DNA of 46,748 nt from an uncultured beta proteobacterium. Its GTDB lineage: Bacteria; Pseudomonadota; Gammaproteobacteria; Burkholderiales; Burkholderiaceae_C. The translations under genes and the position numbers were made by a program. The notes below the pieces were generated by a model. That model was not told the DNA's origin. It worked only from the letters and a program-made list of their open reading frames with translations, and did no database searches. The stretch lies in NCBI GenBank assembly GCA_903929815.1, contig CAIYWD010000174.1, positions 1-46,748 on the forward strand, in the 5' to 3' direction. Shown here piece after piece: positions 43,847 to 46,748 of this stretch; the first letter of the stretch is position 1, and the number at the start of each line of letters is the position of its first letter.

Positions 43847-44338
43847 TCAACCCTGGCGCTTGGCACGCTCTGCCAGTTCTTGTGCAAGCATTGACTTGGC
43901 TTTTGGGTAAATCAGGGCTTCTTCAAGCGTGATGTGGTCGTGGCACAAAGATACAAAGACTTCAACATAATGTTTGAGTTCAGCGAGGTCAGGCCAGTCT
44001 TCACTTTGTGCGATACCGCGCAGCATGGGGCCTAGTTCCAGCCAGTTTTGCTCAATCCAGCAGTGATCTTGTTGCAAGGTTTTGACAGTATGGACTAGTT
44101 CGGCATCGGTGCTGGCCAGCAGCGTTGGAAAGACGTTTTTTTCTTCATCTTCGTGATGCTGGCGCGATGTGCCGGAAAAAAAGGCCTCAATTGTTTTGGC
44201 CTGTTCTCGGCAGTTGGCAGCGTGACTGTCAAGTTCAAGCTGTTTCAACAGGTCGGACAAGGCATTCAAATGCTGATAAATTTGCAGATGGCAAGCGTCT
44301 AGCGCCTGGAATTTCTGAGCGGATACATTGTGTGTCAT
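43847..44338 (-). CDS. Hemerythrin HHE cation-binding domain protein
   Basis: HHEDEEKNVFPTLL ... LCHDHITLEEALIYPKA; start at ATG 44338 preferred. Confidence 0.85.
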   Translation of the reverse strand: MTHNVSAQKFQALDACHLQIYQHLNALSDLLKQLELDSHAANCREQAKTIEAFFSGTSRQHHEDEEKNVFPTLLASTDAELVHTVKTLQQDHCWIEQNWLELGPMLRGIAQSEDWPDLAELKHYVEVFVSLCHDHITLEEALIYPKAKSMLAQELAERAKRQG

Positions 44339-44485
44339 GGGGAGCTTCCAGAATACAGCGCACTGAGGTTGGAATAGGGTCAGCAAAGGCTGTCCAAAAA
44401 TTGAATGGTGAGCGATTATTACGTTAATCTGCACGAATTGTCATTCATTGCAATGATGGTTTTATCACACAATTGACATCCTTTG

Positions 44486-44503
44486 CTGTCATACCCGTGA
44501 CAC
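44486..44503 (+). promoter_or_regulatory. Possible PhoB (Pho box) site upstream of ppk1
   Basis: CTGTCATACCCGTGACAC, half sites 11 bp apart; further TTGACAT motifs on either side. Confidence 0.35.
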
Positions 44504-44520
44504 TTTTGACATTGCTCTAA

Positions 44521-46629
44521 ATGACCACGACTGCCTCTCTCAAAACAACACCCAGACCTGTCGCTACAAACTGGCTTGACCGTGACATGAGCTTGTTGGC
44601 TTTCAATTCGCGTGTGCTGCATTGGGCTAGACGACCTGACGTGCCTTTGCTGGAGCGATTGCGTTACCTGTGCATTGTGTCTTCCAACCTAGACGAGTTT
44701 TTTGAGGTGCGCGCAGTCCTCTACACCAGCCTGGCCAAGCCTAAAGCCGCGCTCAATGCCATTGATACACAGGCACAAGAAGCCTTGAGTAAAGTAGCCC
44801 ATGCTCTGGTGGATGAGCAATATGCGTTGTACAACGATGTGCTGATGCCTGCTTTTATCAAGGAAGGTGTTCGTGTTGTGTCGCACGGCGAACGTTCCTT
44901 GGCGCAAAAGCGTTGGGTCAAGTCGTTTTTTGAGCGCGAAGTGCGGCCTTTGCTGCTGCCCATAGGCCTTGATCCTGCGCATCCATTTCCACAGGTGGCC
45001 AACAAGTCGCTCAATTTCATTGTGCATTTGTCAGGACATGATGCTTTTGGGCGCGAGATTGAAATCGCCATCGTTAAAGTGCCACGCAGCCTGCCTCGCT
45101 TTATTCGCCTGCCTGATAACCTGTCGGGAAAACGCACGTTGTTTGTATCCATATCCAGCGTGATTCGTGCGCATCTGGTTGATTTATTTCCGGGACGAAC
45201 CGTGGGTGATTTTTCACAGTTTCGCGTCACACGCCACTCTGACTTGTCTGTCGATGAAGAAGATGTCAATAACCTTCGCACAGCCCTGCGTCAGGGTCTG
45301 GTTCACCGCAACTATGGTCAGTCTGTTCGATTGGAAGTATCAGCAGGGTGTGCCGAACGTTTGACTGATTTGTTGCTGCGCCAGTTTGAGTTACCGGCAT
45401 CAGCCTTGTACCGTGTGCATGGTCCGGTGAATCTGGTTCGGCTGACTCAACTGATTGATTTGGTGGATCAGCCCAAATGGTTGTTTCCACCCTATGAGGC
45501 CAGTTTTCCCCATCAGTTGACCCCCAGCATGTCGATTTTTGAGCAGATTCAAACCGGTGATGTGCTGATTCATCAGCCTTTTGAGAGCTTTGAAGGTGTA
45601 CTGGCATTTTTGCGCGAAGCCGTGCTTGACCCCGATGTCCTAGCCATCAAACAAACCATTTACCGCACAGGCTCAGATTCTGTATTGATGGAACTTTTGC
45701 GACAAGCCGTTCAGCGCGGCAAAGAAGTCACCGTGGTCGTGGAACTGAAAGCCCGATTTGACGAGGAGGCCAACATCAACTGGGCAGAAAAACTGGAATA
45801 CATTGGGACACAGGTGGTTTATGGCATTGTTGGCCTGAAAACCCACGCAAAAATGCTGTTGGTATCACGCCGTGAAAAGAGGGTCATTCGCCGCTACGCC
45901 CACCTTTCTACCGGAAATTACAACCCAAAAACGGCCAGTCTCTATACCGATTTAAGCTACCTGACCTGCAATCCCAAGATCACGCAAGACATTGAAAATG
46001 TCTTTAGCCTGCTGGCCAACCAAAGCCGCATTCCCCGCCTAAACAAGCTTATTTTGGCACCCTTTCATCTGCAACGCAGCCTGTTGGACTGGATTGAAAA
46101 AATAGCCAAGGGCGCAGCATTGGGGATACCTAGCCGAATCATCCTGAAAATGAATGCACTGACCGACGAGAAGCTGATGGAAGCCCTGGTTCGAGCTGGA
46201 CAGGCGGGTGTCGAAATTGATTTGATTATTCGCGGTGCCTGCATGTTGCCAGCGCAGCGCCCAGGCCTCACCGACCACATTCGAGTGCGCTCCATCATTG
46301 GGCGCTTTCTTGAACATTCACGCGTGTTCTACTTTCTCTCGGGCAGCGATGAAGCGCTGTATCTGTCGAGTGCCGACTGGATGAACCGCAACATGCTGCG
46401 TCGCGTGGAACTGGCATGGCCCATAGAAGACGCTGCCCTGCGCCACCGTATCATGGACGAATGTTTGCAAACCTATTTGAACGACACGGTAGATGCCTGG
46501 ACGCTCAATGCCGATGGCCATTACACACAGGTGCTGCCCGCCAAAAGCCGATCCAACGCCAAGCCTAAAGTGCCTTTGAGTGCGCAGGCACAATTGACGG
46601 CGATATATCAAACGAGACAGGCAGTATAA
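44521..46629 (+). CDS. ppk1: Polyphosphate kinase 1
   Basis: RDMSLLAFNSRVL; SSNLDEFFEVR; GLKTHAKMLLVSRREKRVIRRYAHLSTGNYNPKTASLYTDLSYLT. Confidence 0.97.
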   Translation: MTTTASLKTTPRPVATNWLDRDMSLLAFNSRVLHWARRPDVPLLERLRYLCIVSSNLDEFFEVRAVLYTSLAKPKAALNAIDTQAQEALSKVAHALVDEQYALYNDVLMPAFIKEGVRVVSHGERSLAQKRWVKSFFEREVRPLLLPIGLDPAHPFPQVANKSLNFIVHLSGHDAFGREIEIAIVKVPRSLPRFIRLPDNLSGKRTLFVSISSVIRAHLVDLFPGRTVGDFSQFRVTRHSDLSVDEEDVNNLRTALRQGLVHRNYGQSVRLEVSAGCAERLTDLLLRQFELPASALYRVHGPVNLVRLTQLIDLVDQPKWLFPPYEASFPHQLTPSMSIFEQIQTGDVLIHQPFESFEGVLAFLREAVLDPDVLAIKQTIYRTGSDSVLMELLRQAVQRGKEVTVVVELKARFDEEANINWAEKLEYIGTQVVYGIVGLKTHAKMLLVSRREKRVIRRYAHLSTGNYNPKTASLYTDLSYLTCNPKITQDIENVFSLLANQSRIPRLNKLILAPFHLQRSLLDWIEKIAKGAALGIPSRIILKMNALTDEKLMEALVRAGQAGVEIDLIIRGACMLPAQRPGLTDHIRVRSIIGRFLEHSRVFYFLSGSDEALYLSSADWMNRNMLRRVELAWPIEDAALRHRIMDECLQTYLNDTVDAWTLNADGHYTQVLPAKSRSNAKPKVPLSAQAQLTAIYQTRQAV

Positions 46630-46748
46630 GGATATGGTCAATAATAAGTTGTGCATTTGGCTCGTCAGATTTGGGCGCACTGCGTCGTTACAAATCGCTT
46701 ATGTGGCTGGGCCACACCGCACGATTTGCGCCTAGCATTGCATCCCAA
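46627..46748. repeat. Family-A repeat copy 4, beginning at the ppk1 stop codon and running off the window
   Basis: taaggatatggtcaataataagttgtgcatttggctcgtcagatttgggcgcactgcgtcgtta...ggctgggccacaccgcacgatttgcgcctagcattgcatc. Confidence 0.92.

Overview
The window is a gene-dense, housekeeping segment of a betaproteobacterial chromosome, probably Burkholderiales/Comamonadaceae-like (an inference from gene content and dispersed repeats; I could not search a database). Gene order: rimP-nusA-infB-rbfA-truB-typA-murJ-kup (+); xerD, leuA, pssA, nadA, nadC, gpsA, secB, grxC, rhodanese (-); gpmA, ctpA (+); rarA, recA, comM (-); glnK-amtB, a FliS-FliT fusion, hemN (+); hypothetical, mnmE, yidC, yidD, rnpA, rpmH (-); dnaA-dnaN-gyrB (+); tRNA-Arg(CCU) and a hemerythrin-like gene (-); ppk1 (+). 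No phage, CRISPR, rRNA or transposase gene was seen. The most interesting content is: (1) a layered network of small non-autonomous repeats. Family A has ~45-bp terminal inverted repeats (TIRs). Family B is ~205-215 bp with GGGTGCGttTCAA TIRs. Family C is a double-hairpin palindrome, also found inside truB, murJ, rarA and at the ends of nadC/gpsA/xerD. A and B repeatedly occur side by side, and B elements carry C inside them. (2) xerD is enclosed by B elements and a 16-bp motif in inverted orientation. (3) A complete, unannotated leucine-rich leader peptide and attenuator sits between pssA and leuA. (4) An orphan FliS-FliT fusion ORF has a possible internal fliT start. (5) No canonical DnaA boxes were found upstream of dnaA, where a B element fills about half of the intergenic space.
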